The notes beneath the pieces were generated by a model that was not told the DNA's origin, did no database searches, and saw nothing but the letters and a program-made list of their open reading frames with translations. Below, one piece after another: positions 44,688-52,190 of a stretch of DNA of 64,000 nt. Position 1 is the stretch's first letter. Every line of letters starts with the position of its first letter. Location of the stretch: the NCBI GenBank assembly GCA_002354805.1, contig DEMH01000013.1, positions 79,017-143,016 of the forward strand, in the 5' to 3' direction. The stretch comes from Gammaproteobacteria bacterium UBA2675 (GTDB lineage: Bacteria; Pseudomonadota; Gammaproteobacteria; Pseudomonadales; Pseudohongiellaceae). A program made the position numbers and the translations under genes.

Positions 44688-44716
44688 ATAATAAACATGA
44701 AGTTTATTTATTGCAA
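44688..44716 (-). promoter_or_regulatory. Leftward early promoter (cro promoter)
   Basis: On the minus strand TTGCAA, 17 nt, TATTAT (four and five of six consensus matches). One operator covers the -10 box and spacer and another covers the -35 box. Confidence 0.75.
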
Positions 44717-44766
44717 ACTTTTTGGTGATCGCCGTTTTAGGGCTGATATGCAAACATATTGTTTAT
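44691..44766. promoter_or_regulatory. Right-operator-like cluster: three 17-bp repressor sites
   Basis: Sites share the form RYAAAC-N5-GTTTAT. Site 1, ATAAACATGAAGTTTAT (44691-44707), site 2, GCAAACTTTTTGGTGAT (44713-44729), site 3, GCAAACATATTGTTTAT (44750-44766). Sites 1 and 2 are 22 bp apart, two helical turns. Site 3 covers the start of the repressor gene, which has no ribosome-binding site and may be leaderless, as lambda cI is. Site 2 is the weakest. Confidence 0.7.
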
Positions 44767-45412
44767 GAATCAAGACCACATCTTTAGCGCTGTTGATGCC
44801 ACCCTTAAGTCTATGGATAGGACTAAATCATGGCTCTGCGACCAAATAGGCGTGAGCACCCAAAACTTTAATAACTGGTCTAAAAGAGGGATCCCACTTT
44901 CTAGGTTACCGGCTGTCGCTGAGGTATTCGGATGGGACCCCGACGAGTTACGCAGGGGCAGGATCGTTACAGCCTCAGACGAACTCGCACTGCCTTTGTA
45001 TGATGTGCATGCATCCATGGGGACAGGCGCAGAGCCTCACGACCAACCATCCGACCCGATCGTCTCACTTGTCAAAGTGAGCAGGCGATGGGCATCAACC
45101 GCTTTGACTTCGACTAGCCTTAACAACCTTTCTCTGATAACCGCCACCGGGAACTCGATGTCCCCAACTTTTTCTGACGGGGACACCCTGGTCGTCGATA
45201 CGGGCATAAATCAACTAGAGAACGACGGTATCTACGTTCTGCTAAGAGACGGCAACTTGTTTATAAAACGCCTAGAATTGATGCTAAATGGTGGGATACT
45301 AGTCAGCTCTGACAATCCAGAGCACAAGCCTTATACAATCTCAAAATCTGACTTAAGCGAAATCCACATAATTGGCAAAGCGCTTTGGGCTCTAACCGGA
45401 AAATCTCTATAA
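44765..45412 (+). CDS. CI-type repressor (HTH plus S24 peptidase)
   Basis: Maintains lysogeny. A 215-residue protein with an N-terminal HTH (KSWLCDQIGVSTQNFNNWSK, RGIPLSRLPAVAEVFG) and a LexA-type C-terminal domain with the Ser in ATGNSMSPTF and the Lys in LFIKRLEL. The cleavage site is probably in the ASMGTGAEP region, where an Ala-Gly pair is not obvious. RecA-stimulated self-cleavage is expected from the family. The frame opens with TTG at 44759; ATG at 44765 is the better start and lies inside operator site 3. Confidence 0.93.
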   Translation: MNQDHIFSAVDATLKSMDRTKSWLCDQIGVSTQNFNNWSKRGIPLSRLPAVAEVFGWDPDELRRGRIVTASDELALPLYDVHASMGTGAEPHDQPSDPIVSLVKVSRRWASTALTSTSLNNLSLITATGNSMSPTFSDGDTLVVDTGINQLENDGIYVLLRDGNLFIKRLELMLNGGILVSSDNPEHKPYTISKSDLSEIHIIGKALWALTGKSL

Positions 45413-45425
45413 GGAACAGAGGATC

Positions 45426-46244
45426 ATGGAAACGACGATATTGTTAGCGATTTTCGTCGGACTGGTTGTCATCATGGCGGCCTGGAGAGAATACACGGAT
45501 CGACGATATGTAATTCCGGCCCAGCTCAGGCCAATTCTCAGGAAATACTGGAAAGGCGTCAAAGCCACGAAAGGAACTGCTGCACAGAGCCTTATTGAGC
45601 ACTCTGACATTGCTGCATCCATATTACGTATTCAACCCAACGACCCGAGCTGGCACTCAGATCCAATAACCGAACCCCAAGAACGCAGACTAAAAGAACT
45701 CGGCATCAAGATCACCGATAAATCTCTGAAATATAAAGGCATAGCATCGAAACTGATAGGGATGTTCAGCGAATGTGAACCAGGAACCATTACCGAGTAC
45801 TTGGAATTCTTTGGCATAGATACTTCAGAGATATCTGAAACTCGCGCCAAGCTGAAACATTCAGAACTTTCAGGTAATCCAGACTCACAAATGATGTGGG
45901 ACGACCGTCCTGCCGACCGAGCCCAGCTGCTTTATCTCGATTTCTACGGATTAACAAAAAGCAATAAACTCAAATATTTAGAAGCTGAGCAGATCATCAC
46001 AGAGCATTCAGATAACCAACTGACCGAGGAGCAGCTCGATACGTGGCCTGATATAGAGACAATGTGGTCAGAGCTGGAAGATCCAGATTACCGCAACTCT
46101 CTCGGGATCAAGCAACCAAAGCAGCGCGAATACATAGAAGCCGTTAATTACTACCTCAAAAGCCCACACCACCGCCCAGGCCAATTCGACGAAGAGAAAG
46201 TCGCTTATTTTCTTACCCTTAAGAACCATGCACTGAAACAGTGA
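45426..46244 (+). CDS. Membrane-anchored protein in the lambda rex position, unknown function
   Basis: A 272-residue protein with an N-terminal membrane anchor (TTILLAIFVGLVVIMAAW) and a charged cytoplasmic domain. The domain contains two related segments of about 40 residues. The first is ITEPQERRLKELGIKI...SLKYKGIASKLIGMFSE and the second is PADRAQLLYLDFYGLT...KLKYLEAEQIITEHSD. Both have Q-x3-L-x3-G, then LKY-x3-A-x3-I. AGAGGA precedes the ATG, and the gene starts 13 nt after the repressor stop, so it should be expressed in the lysogen with CI. It lies between the two operator clusters, as rexAB does in lambda. The DNA is richer in A+T than its neighbours. A role in superinfection exclusion is inferred from position; I recognise no family. 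Confidence 0.85.
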   Translation: METTILLAIFVGLVVIMAAWREYTDRRYVIPAQLRPILRKYWKGVKATKGTAAQSLIEHSDIAASILRIQPNDPSWHSDPITEPQERRLKELGIKITDKSLKYKGIASKLIGMFSECEPGTITEYLEFFGIDTSEISETRAKLKHSELSGNPDSQMMWDDRPADRAQLLYLDFYGLTKSNKLKYLEAEQIITEHSDNQLTEEQLDTWPDIETMWSELEDPDYRNSLGIKQPKQREYIEAVNYYLKSPHHRPGQFDEEKVAYFLTLKNHALKQ

Positions 46245-46251
46245 ACACAAA

Positions 46252-46290
46252 ATAAACAATAAGTTTGACTATCGTAAACTTAATGTGTAT
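46252..46290. promoter_or_regulatory. Left-operator-like pair of repressor sites
   Basis: ATAAACAATAAGTTTGA (46252-46268) and GTAAACTTAATGTGTAT (46274-46290), 22 bp apart, the same form and spacing as sites 1 and 2 near cro. They overlap the rightward early promoter. Confidence 0.7.
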
Positions 46291-46293
46291 TTT
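46265..46293 (+). promoter_or_regulatory. Rightward early promoter
   Basis: TTGACT, 17 nt, TATTTT (five and four of six consensus matches). It is covered by both operator sites, so the repressor should shut it. It would drive 46323 to the integrase gene. Confidence 0.72.
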
Positions 46294-46322
46294 CTCGATA
46301 TCCAAGATTTGGGGTATCGGGA

Positions 46323-47006
46323 ATGCAAAATATTTGCGAACAGAAAGTAGAATCAATCGCCGTCAGGGGTGTTCCAGCCCGAGAAGGCGCTGTGCTTGGG
46401 TACACAGCTCTTGGGCTCAGCTCAAAGGCAATAGCTCGCAAGCTGTCATGCAGCCCCCGAAACGTCGAAAACCTCCGTGACTCAGCCAAGTCGCGCTTGC
46501 ATGCCAGCAACACCCCAAACCTTATCGCCATTGCCTTTCAAAAAGGCATCCTGCGCTTCATGTCGATCGCTTTGGTGGTCCTGGGCGCCGGTACCGGCCT
46601 GGTTCCACAACCAGCTCAGGCCGACGACGACCCAACCCTACGCCGAATCCGCACACACCGCATGCGCCGTGGATCCAGACGAATCCGTCATGGATACACA
46701 CCACCCGCAGCAATTAACCAGCTTTACATCGAGTACTTCAACCTGCAGGCAGAGCTCAGCTGGGACGACGGCGAAATGCACGTCCACTACGTCCCCAGCA
46801 GCCCACTGCAGACCCAGCCATACGCGCAAATCTTCGATATCGAGGACCTGCTGCGCTGGCATTCAGAGCAATTTTACAGCTCGTTCAACCCTGCTGGAGG
46901 CCATGACGATGGACAAGCCAGTGAAGATCAATGCAGCCGCCAAGATCCTGAACGCGAAACCAACACGGCTGCGCCAGAAGATGCGCGCCAGGGGCATCCT
47001 GGATAA
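46323..47006 (+). CDS. LuxR-type HTH protein with a membrane segment
   Basis: A 227-residue protein, the first gene of the rightward early operon. Residues about 15-75 form a GerE/LuxR-type HTH (REGAVLGYTALGLSSKAIAR, KLSCSPRNVENLRDSAKSRL). A hydrophobic segment follows (about 77-100, FMSIALVVLGAGTGLVPQPA). Then come an Arg-rich stretch and an acidic C-terminus. There is no autoinducer-binding or receiver domain. It overlaps the next gene by 98 nt, and its last 30 or so residues are of low complexity. It might tie a membrane event to transcription; function is not known. Confidence 0.75.
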   Translation: MQNICEQKVESIAVRGVPAREGAVLGYTALGLSSKAIARKLSCSPRNVENLRDSAKSRLHASNTPNLIAIAFQKGILRFMSIALVVLGAGTGLVPQPAQADDDPTLRRIRTHRMRRGSRRIRHGYTPPAAINQLYIEYFNLQAELSWDDGEMHVHYVPSSPLQTQPYAQIFDIEDLLRWHSEQFYSSFNPAGGHDDGQASEDQCSRQDPERETNTAAPEDARQGHPG

Positions 47007-47196
47007 AAACAACCTGCCCCGCCATGACCTGGTCGAGCGCGGGCTGTTTGAAGTGAAAACTGGCCAGTTTGTTAAAGGCCGCACCGGGATCCGGCAGAAC
47101 TACGCCGTGACACTGGTAACAGGGTCGGGCCTCACGTTTTTGAGCGCCCTGATGGAAGAAGGCAAGGCCGACCAGGCCGCAGAGAGGAGCATGTGA
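46909..47196 (+). CDS. KilAC-domain protein (antirepressor-type)
   Basis: A 95-residue protein matching the C-terminal KilAC domain of phage antirepressors: INAAAKILNAKPTRLRQKMR, then RHDLVERGLFEVKTGQF and YAVTLVTGSGLTFLSALM. The usual N-terminal Bro/Ant domain is absent, so it is a stand-alone domain. GGAGG lies 8 nt before ATG 46909; ATG at 46903 is too close. It may act on the repressor or bind DNA. Confidence 0.78.
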   Translation: MDKPVKINAAAKILNAKPTRLRQKMRARGILDKNNLPRHDLVERGLFEVKTGQFVKGRTGIRQNYAVTLVTGSGLTFLSALMEEGKADQAAERSM

Positions 47197-47197
47197 C

Positions 47198-47644
47198 ATG
47201 GGACTGCGCAAAAAACTGAAAGTGCTGCACTTCATGGGTGGCGAACACTTGCCAGATCGTGCCGGCCTCTACCTGGTGATTGACGGCCAATACCAGTACC
47301 GAACTTGCACAGCCGAACACCGCGAGGACGGATCGTTTGATCTGTTCCGATGCACGGCCTCTGGCGCAGAGATTCCCGGCACTCAGGTGCTGACCTACGC
47401 AGCGCTGGATCTGGCCGCTCACGTAGTAGAAGAGGTTTACAGCCCGACCGCTCAGCGCGAATCAGTCGACCGGATGATTGCACGTGGATTCATGTCTATC
47501 GGACAGATCGAGTCAGAGGTTTACGACCCAAAACGTGTAATAGACGAACTCAAAGGTACATACAGCCCTAGGAAGGAACTGCCCGGTCGAGTGCTTTCCC
47601 TGGTACCTAAGCTTACCCCAGCAGGAGAGCCCAATGTTTCCTGA
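47198..47644 (+). CDS. Hypothetical phage protein
   Basis: A 148-residue protein with a beta-rich N-terminal half (DRAGLYLVIDGQYQYRTCTA) and helices later (DLAAHVVEEVYSPTAQRESV). GAGAGGAG lies upstream. I recognise no family. It follows the KilAC gene directly. Confidence 0.7.
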   Translation: MGLRKKLKVLHFMGGEHLPDRAGLYLVIDGQYQYRTCTAEHREDGSFDLFRCTASGAEIPGTQVLTYAALDLAAHVVEEVYSPTAQRESVDRMIARGFMSIGQIESEVYDPKRVIDELKGTYSPRKELPGRVLSLVPKLTPAGEPNVS

Positions 47645-47843
47645 TATCAACGCGAACCCAAAGCTGCACAACACGATCTTGAATGTGTTGATGGCATTGC
47701 CGCTGCTTGGCCTGATGTCCGGCAAACCCACACTGATGATCACCACAACAGTGATCGCCGGCATCGGTGCCATTCCTTACTTCGCGGCTATGGCCGGTGA
47801 GGAAGCCAAACAGGCTGCAGAGAAGCGAGGCCGACGCCGATGA
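47634..47843 (+). CDS. Small membrane protein
   Basis: A 69-residue protein with two membrane spans (ILNVLMALPLLGLMSG and LMITTTVIAGIGAIPYFAAM) and a basic C-terminus. AGGAGAG precedes it, inside the end of the previous gene. Function unknown. Confidence 0.75.
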   Translation: MFPDINANPKLHNTILNVLMALPLLGLMSGKPTLMITTTVIAGIGAIPYFAAMAGEEAKQAAEKRGRRR

Positions 47844-48139
47844 GCGATACCACGGTGACAACTGTGCCATTCCCGGATGAATTCACCGAGAAGGTTGGCG
47901 CCTGGTGGGACAGCCTCACTACACACCAGCGCGGCATGCTGGTCTATGCCCACCATCTGGAGCTGATTGGTGTTCACCAGTCTATCCGGTGGTCGCAAAT
48001 ACCACTTTTTTATCAAGCCAGACTTGCCCTGAAGCTCTCCATAACCATGGGCATCACCCGTTGCGCTGCCTTCCCCGAACTGACTGAGGAAGCGTACCTC
48101 GCAATCAACAACTTGCAACCATCTACAAAGCTGCACTGA
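47840..48139 (+). CDS. Hypothetical phage protein
   Basis: A 99-residue, mainly helical protein (LTTHQRGMLVYAHHLELIGV, FYQARLALKLSITMGITRCA). Its ATG overlaps the previous stop codon. No family recognised. Confidence 0.7.
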   Translation: MSDTTVTTVPFPDEFTEKVGAWWDSLTTHQRGMLVYAHHLELIGVHQSIRWSQIPLFYQARLALKLSITMGITRCAAFPELTEEAYLAINNLQPSTKLH

Positions 48140-48165
48140 CCGACCAAAACAACCAGGAGACACAC

Positions 48166-50085
48166 ATGGGCACGTTCGCAACCATCCCCTTTAACAAACT
48201 GACGCTGTCAGAAGCGAATATCCGTAAATCGGCTACCAGTCCGGAGGCCGATGCCGAACTGAAAGCCAGCATCGAGGCAGCCGGCGTTCTGTTGAACCTC
48301 ATTGTCAGCAAGGGCAAAAACGGCAAGCGAGTTGTGGAGGCCGGTGGCCGTCGATATCGGGCTGTCGCCGAGCTGGTGAAAGAGAAGAAATTCCCCCGCA
48401 CCTATCCGGTGCCGTGCTACACCCTCGACGCCAACGAAAACGCCGAGCAAGCTGCGCTGATCGAGAACACGCTGCGCGAAGACATGCACCCAATCGACGA
48501 ATACGAGGCATACAGCCGACTGCACTTTGTCCACCAGGTGCCGATCGAGAAGATCGCTGCGCAATTCGGCACGACCTCGCTTGAAGTGCAAAAGCGACTG
48601 AAACTGGGCAACGTGGCGCCAGAGCTTCGCCAGTTGTGCCGTGATGGTGAGCTCGCGCTAGATGCGCTGGCGGCTTTCACCGCGATAGAAACTCCAGAAA
48701 AGCAGATGGAGTGCTACGAGGCGGTTAAAAAACGCACCCACGGAGGCCATGTCCCTGCCTGGATGGTACGTGAACATATCAATGACTCCGGCTATCGATC
48801 AGACGACAAAGTCATCCGATTGATTGATCTTGATGAATACGCTGCTCGCGGCGGCACATCCAGCACCGACCTGTTCGCCTCAGTAAAATACTTTCACAAC
48901 CGCGAACTGGTCGAGGAGCTCGTGAAAGAACGACTGGCCACCGAAGTGCAGGGACTGCTGGATGATGGCTGGAAGTGGGCGGACGTCTCCCTGGACTTCT
49001 ACAACAAGCCAAATCCCTACCCCAAGATTCTGGACCCGGTACCGACTCCAGAAGACGAAATCCCTGCAGAACTGAAAGCCAGGCAGCAGGAGCTGACGGA
49101 AAGAATAGACGCAATCGAGCAGACGCTTAATGATGCCGGTGACGAAACCGATGACGAAACCTTCGAGAGGTTGGAGGAGGAAAAGGGCGAAGCAGAAGAC
49201 GCTCTTAGCCAGGTCAACCACGAGATTGAAATGCTGGACAAATACAGCGATGAACAGAAGGCCGTCTCCGGCTGCGTAATCTATGTCGATCACAACGGAC
49301 AGATTGAGATCCTGCGTGGCCGCGTTCGCAAAGAAGACGTAAAAAATGCCGCTAAGGCAGCGGAGGCCGACAACACAGGCACCGATGCTGGGTCCACATC
49401 CGAACCAGATGGCTCAGCCGAAGAAGAGCTCCCGAATCTTAGCCAGGCACTGACTCAGGACCTCAACCGATGGCGCATGATTGGCCTGAAACTGGATCTG
49501 TATTACAACGCCGAACTGGCGAATGACCTGGTCGACTTTGCCGTGATCTGTCGCACACTTATTCCTGCAATCCACGGCCGCTGGAGCGGCTTTACCGTCC
49601 CAGTTTCTCTGCATGTGGATGAAGTCAGCACCGGAACCGGCATCGAGGACGAACGCGCCACACAGACACTGCGCGAGCTGGAGAGTATCTGCGGTGCACT
49701 GAACCTTGATTGGTACGACCCTGAAGATGCCGTGGCCAGCTGGAATAATTTCAGGGAGTCATGCCCTACGCTAGGCAAGGAACGGATGAAGCTGCGGGCA
49801 TGCTGCGCTGCGCTGATGCTGACCAATCCAGACGACGACTTCTATCGCTGCCTGATAAACGACATGGACACGGTCATGGGCAAATACTGGCGCCCCACAG
49901 CCAAGAACTATTTTAACCGTGCACCTAAGCCTGTGCTGCTGCAGGACGGTACCGAGATATTCGGCGATGACGAATTCCCCCACAAACACCGTGCCAAAAC
50001 CAAGGCCGATCTGGCTGCGCTCCTGGATGAACGCATGGCCCAGGAGCCAGGCCCGGACGTGTGGGTACCCAGCCTGATGCGCTGA
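48166..50085 (+). CDS. ParB-family DNA-binding protein (639 residues)
   Basis: The N-terminal ParB/Srx domain (about residues 5-100) has IPFNKLTLSEANIRKS, VEAGGRRYRAVAEL (the GxRR CTPase-type motif) and ENTLREDMHPIDEYEAYSRL. An HTH follows (PIEKIAAQFGTTSLEVQKRL). The middle (about 300-370) is a long acidic coiled coil (RQQELTERIDAIEQTLNDAG). The C-terminal part is unknown. There is no ParA gene. It is a large early gene of the rightward operon, after AGGAG. It may act in replication, gene control or segregation; its site could be the GATGGGAC cluster, which is an inference. Confidence 0.88.
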   Translation: MGTFATIPFNKLTLSEANIRKSATSPEADAELKASIEAAGVLLNLIVSKGKNGKRVVEAGGRRYRAVAELVKEKKFPRTYPVPCYTLDANENAEQAALIENTLREDMHPIDEYEAYSRLHFVHQVPIEKIAAQFGTTSLEVQKRLKLGNVAPELRQLCRDGELALDALAAFTAIETPEKQMECYEAVKKRTHGGHVPAWMVREHINDSGYRSDDKVIRLIDLDEYAARGGTSSTDLFASVKYFHNRELVEELVKERLATEVQGLLDDGWKWADVSLDFYNKPNPYPKILDPVPTPEDEIPAELKARQQELTERIDAIEQTLNDAGDETDDETFERLEEEKGEAEDALSQVNHEIEMLDKYSDEQKAVSGCVIYVDHNGQIEILRGRVRKEDVKNAAKAAEADNTGTDAGSTSEPDGSAEEELPNLSQALTQDLNRWRMIGLKLDLYYNAELANDLVDFAVICRTLIPAIHGRWSGFTVPVSLHVDEVSTGTGIEDERATQTLRELESICGALNLDWYDPEDAVASWNNFRESCPTLGKERMKLRACCAALMLTNPDDDFYRCLINDMDTVMGKYWRPTAKNYFNRAPKPVLLQDGTEIFGDDEFPHKHRAKTKADLAALLDERMAQEPGPDVWVPSLMR

Positions 50086-50261
50086 TGGACTGCAAGTACG
50101 AGGACGGACTGTACTACCTCCGAGTGCCAGGTGCCCTGCTTTACTCGGAGAACAAGGACCTGCTATGGCCAAGCTATATGACATTGGCCATCTGCATGCC
50201 GAAAGAGCTGCGCGAGGCGCAGGCCAATAACGAGACACTACACATTCGATGTGTTGAATAG
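50085..50261 (+). CDS. Small hypothetical phage protein
   Basis: A 58-residue protein (MDCKYEDGLYYLRVPGALLY). The ATG overlaps the ParB stop (TGATG), so translation is coupled. The open frame extends upstream to 50061, but that would overlap the ParB gene. Confidence 0.65.
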   Translation: MDCKYEDGLYYLRVPGALLYSENKDLLWPSYMTLAICMPKELREAQANNETLHIRCVE

Positions 50262-50270
50262 GAGGCTTAG

Positions 50271-51116
50271 ATGCCCACTTTCATTGCCGGGAAAGATGCA
50301 GGAAAGTTCGACAAGTCCGACTGGGATATTGAAGAGATTCCCGTCTATCTGAACGCCCAAAACTTACCAATATCCACTGGCATTGAACAGGCCGAGGATA
50401 TGATCCGCGCGGCCTGCTTTAGCTGGTCATTGCGCTACAGCCACACCCTGAAATATGTCGGCATAACTTTCTCAAAGCAGATGTCGGGTGGGGTCGTGAT
50501 TAACTACAACACCACCGAGCAACTGATGCAATGGTACGGCAAGGAAGTCAACGGGCTGTGCAAGTATCACATGAAACACTACCACCAGACACTCGGTAAG
50601 TGGATCATGGATTCCTGCGAGATTTATATCAACGCCGACAACCGCCCGCTGCCGAACCGATTCGCACGCGCAACCATCAAGCATGAACTGGGCCACGCCT
50701 GCGGGATCCACGGCCACAACGATCACTGGGGATCAGTGATGTACACCAGCAGCATGGGACACGACCGCCTGACGCTGCACGACTGCCAGATGCTGGACGA
50801 GTGGGACCCCTACCCTGTCGAGCTGCATCCGGACATGGGCATGTCGGTACCGGCCGTGAACATGCAGGACGGCCGCGTCGTCTGGTTTGAGCTCAACTAC
50901 ACCGGCTCGCAGTTCATCCACAGCTGGCTGCTCGGCAAAGGGCAAGAGTGGAATGGCCCCAAGCTGGACAACGTGGTCCTGGGTGAAGTGAAGGAATTCC
51001 AGACCCAGCCATGCCAGTACGTGCGGATGAAAAAAGTTAAATCACTCACCCTGGACGTGCGCGCAGACTTCCTGCTGGCACCCAACGGCACACTGATACT
51101 GGAGTATGCGGAATGA
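50271..51116 (+). CDS. Matrixin-like zinc metallopeptidase
   Basis: A 281-residue protein. The zinc motif is KHELGHACGIHGHND, with HExxH and a third His after GxxG, as in the bacterial matrixin-like type that ends in GH. A Met-turn follows (GSVMY). The N-terminal half is a plausible pro-domain and fold, and the C-terminal 100 residues are beta-rich (VVLGEVKEFQTQPCQYVRMK). There is no signal peptide, so it should act in the cytoplasm or at lysis. A metallopeptidase in the early operon of a lambda-like phage is unusual; the substrate is unknown. GGAGG lies upstream. Confidence 0.85.
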   Translation: MPTFIAGKDAGKFDKSDWDIEEIPVYLNAQNLPISTGIEQAEDMIRAACFSWSLRYSHTLKYVGITFSKQMSGGVVINYNTTEQLMQWYGKEVNGLCKYHMKHYHQTLGKWIMDSCEIYINADNRPLPNRFARATIKHELGHACGIHGHNDHWGSVMYTSSMGHDRLTLHDCQMLDEWDPYPVELHPDMGMSVPAVNMQDGRVVWFELNYTGSQFIHSWLLGKGQEWNGPKLDNVVLGEVKEFQTQPCQYVRMKKVKSLTLDVRADFLLAPNGTLILEYAE

Positions 51117-51478
51117 GCACTGCAGCCGAGTCCCTGGAATTACCCAGCTACCGATCAGAAGCCGAAAGCGCCATCCACGAGAATGGTGTCAAAGCCCTGC
51201 AGGTGCTGGTGCCGATCGCCGAGAACAATGCGATTGTTCGACACTTTCTGCTCGGACTATATGACGGCGCCAGGTTCCCCTACAACTTAACCCGGCTACG
51301 CGGCCTGGATCCCGTCTACACGATTGCATGCATGCGCGTCCTGCAGATGGATGCTATTTGCAGTTGGCATGAGGTTCACCAGTACGTCGACAACGGCTGC
51401 GAGATATTCAATCGGTGGGCATTGGAGGCCTCGAAGATTGAGAAACCGAAAAAGCCACGCAGAGGCGTATGGGGGTAG
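51113..51478 (+). CDS. Hypothetical phage protein
   Basis: A 121-residue helical protein (LQVLVPIAENNAIVRHFLLG, LYDGARFPYNLTRLRGLDPV), with a basic tail (KIEKPKKPRRGVWG). Its ATG overlaps the metallopeptidase stop. Similar proteins occur in prophages of Pseudomonas-like hosts; no function is known. Confidence 0.75.
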   Translation: MSTAAESLELPSYRSEAESAIHENGVKALQVLVPIAENNAIVRHFLLGLYDGARFPYNLTRLRGLDPVYTIACMRVLQMDAICSWHEVHQYVDNGCEIFNRWALEASKIEKPKKPRRGVWG

Positions 51479-51483
51479 CGACC

Positions 51484-51654
51484 ATGAAGTATCTGGCAAC
51501 AGCGATCATTATGGCAGCCGCTGCGCTGCTGATCTTGAACGGTCATCAAACGGACGGCGTAGTTTTCACAACTATCGCTGTGTTGATCTCAATTTTTGGT
51601 AAGTCTCGACAGCCTGTCATTACTGTTGTGACGCGAAACGGAGGCATAGGATGA
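51484..51654 (+). CDS. Small membrane protein
   Basis: A 56-residue protein with two short hydrophobic segments (YLATAIIMAAAALLIL and VVFTTIAVLISIFG). I chose ATG 51484; the frame opens at 51469 inside the previous gene. Function unknown. Confidence 0.65.
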   Translation: MKYLATAIIMAAAALLILNGHQTDGVVFTTIAVLISIFGKSRQPVITVVTRNGGIG

Positions 51655-52190
51655 GCAACAACCCCTGGATGGCAGCCGCTTCTGGCGGCTGTGTGGATCT
51701 GATCGAGCCGAAACCCGAGCAATTCCACCTTTACGATATTGCTCACGCTCTGTCGAACATCTGCCGATTCAACGGCCACTGCCGGCACCATTACAGTGTG
51801 GCACAGCACTCCGTTATCGTGTCGCGCCTGGTGCCTGCAGAACAGGCTTTCGACGCATTGATGCACGATGCTGCAGAGGCCTACACGGGCGACCTGATAC
51901 GTCCAATCAAGCACGACCCCGACATGGTAGCGTTCGCCGTGTGGGAGCGCCGCATCGAGGCAGCGATAGTCGATCGCTTCAAACTGGGCAACCTGCAGAC
52001 TGATGAAATTCGCTATGCCGACCTGCAGGCATTGGCCACCGAACGCCGCCAGCTCATGCACGAGCAGCAGATCCGCTGGCCTATCCTGGACGGCATCGAG
52101 CCCCTGCAGATTCAGATATGGCCGATGCAGCCCGCCCAGGCCTTCCAGTTGTTTATGAGTCGAGCTTATGAGCTGAGAGGTGACATGTGA
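51651..52190 (+). CDS. HD-domain hydrolase (5'-nucleotidase YfbR-like)
   Basis: A 179-residue metal-dependent phosphohydrolase. The HD motif is LMHDAAEAYTGDLIRPIK, with an upstream His (HHYSVAQHSVIV) and later DLQALATERRQL. This matches the YfbR/HD group found in phages, which may remove phosphate from dNMPs or related nucleotides. It is in the packed early operon, with overlapping stop and start codons on both sides. Confidence 0.87.
   Translation: MSNNPWMAAASGGCVDLIEPKPEQFHLYDIAHALSNICRFNGHCRHHYSVAQHSVIVSRLVPAEQAFDALMHDAAEAYTGDLIRPIKHDPDMVAFAVWERRIEAAIVDRFKLGNLQTDEIRYADLQALATERRQLMHEQQIRWPILDGIEPLQIQIWPMQPAQAFQLFMSRAYELRGDM

Noticed and set aside
46477..46908. Upstream part of the frame that contains the KilAC gene
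   Set aside because: It lies entirely within the LuxR-type HTH gene and translates to low-quality Thr/Ser/Ala-rich sequence. The real start is ATG 46909 with a good ribosome-binding site.
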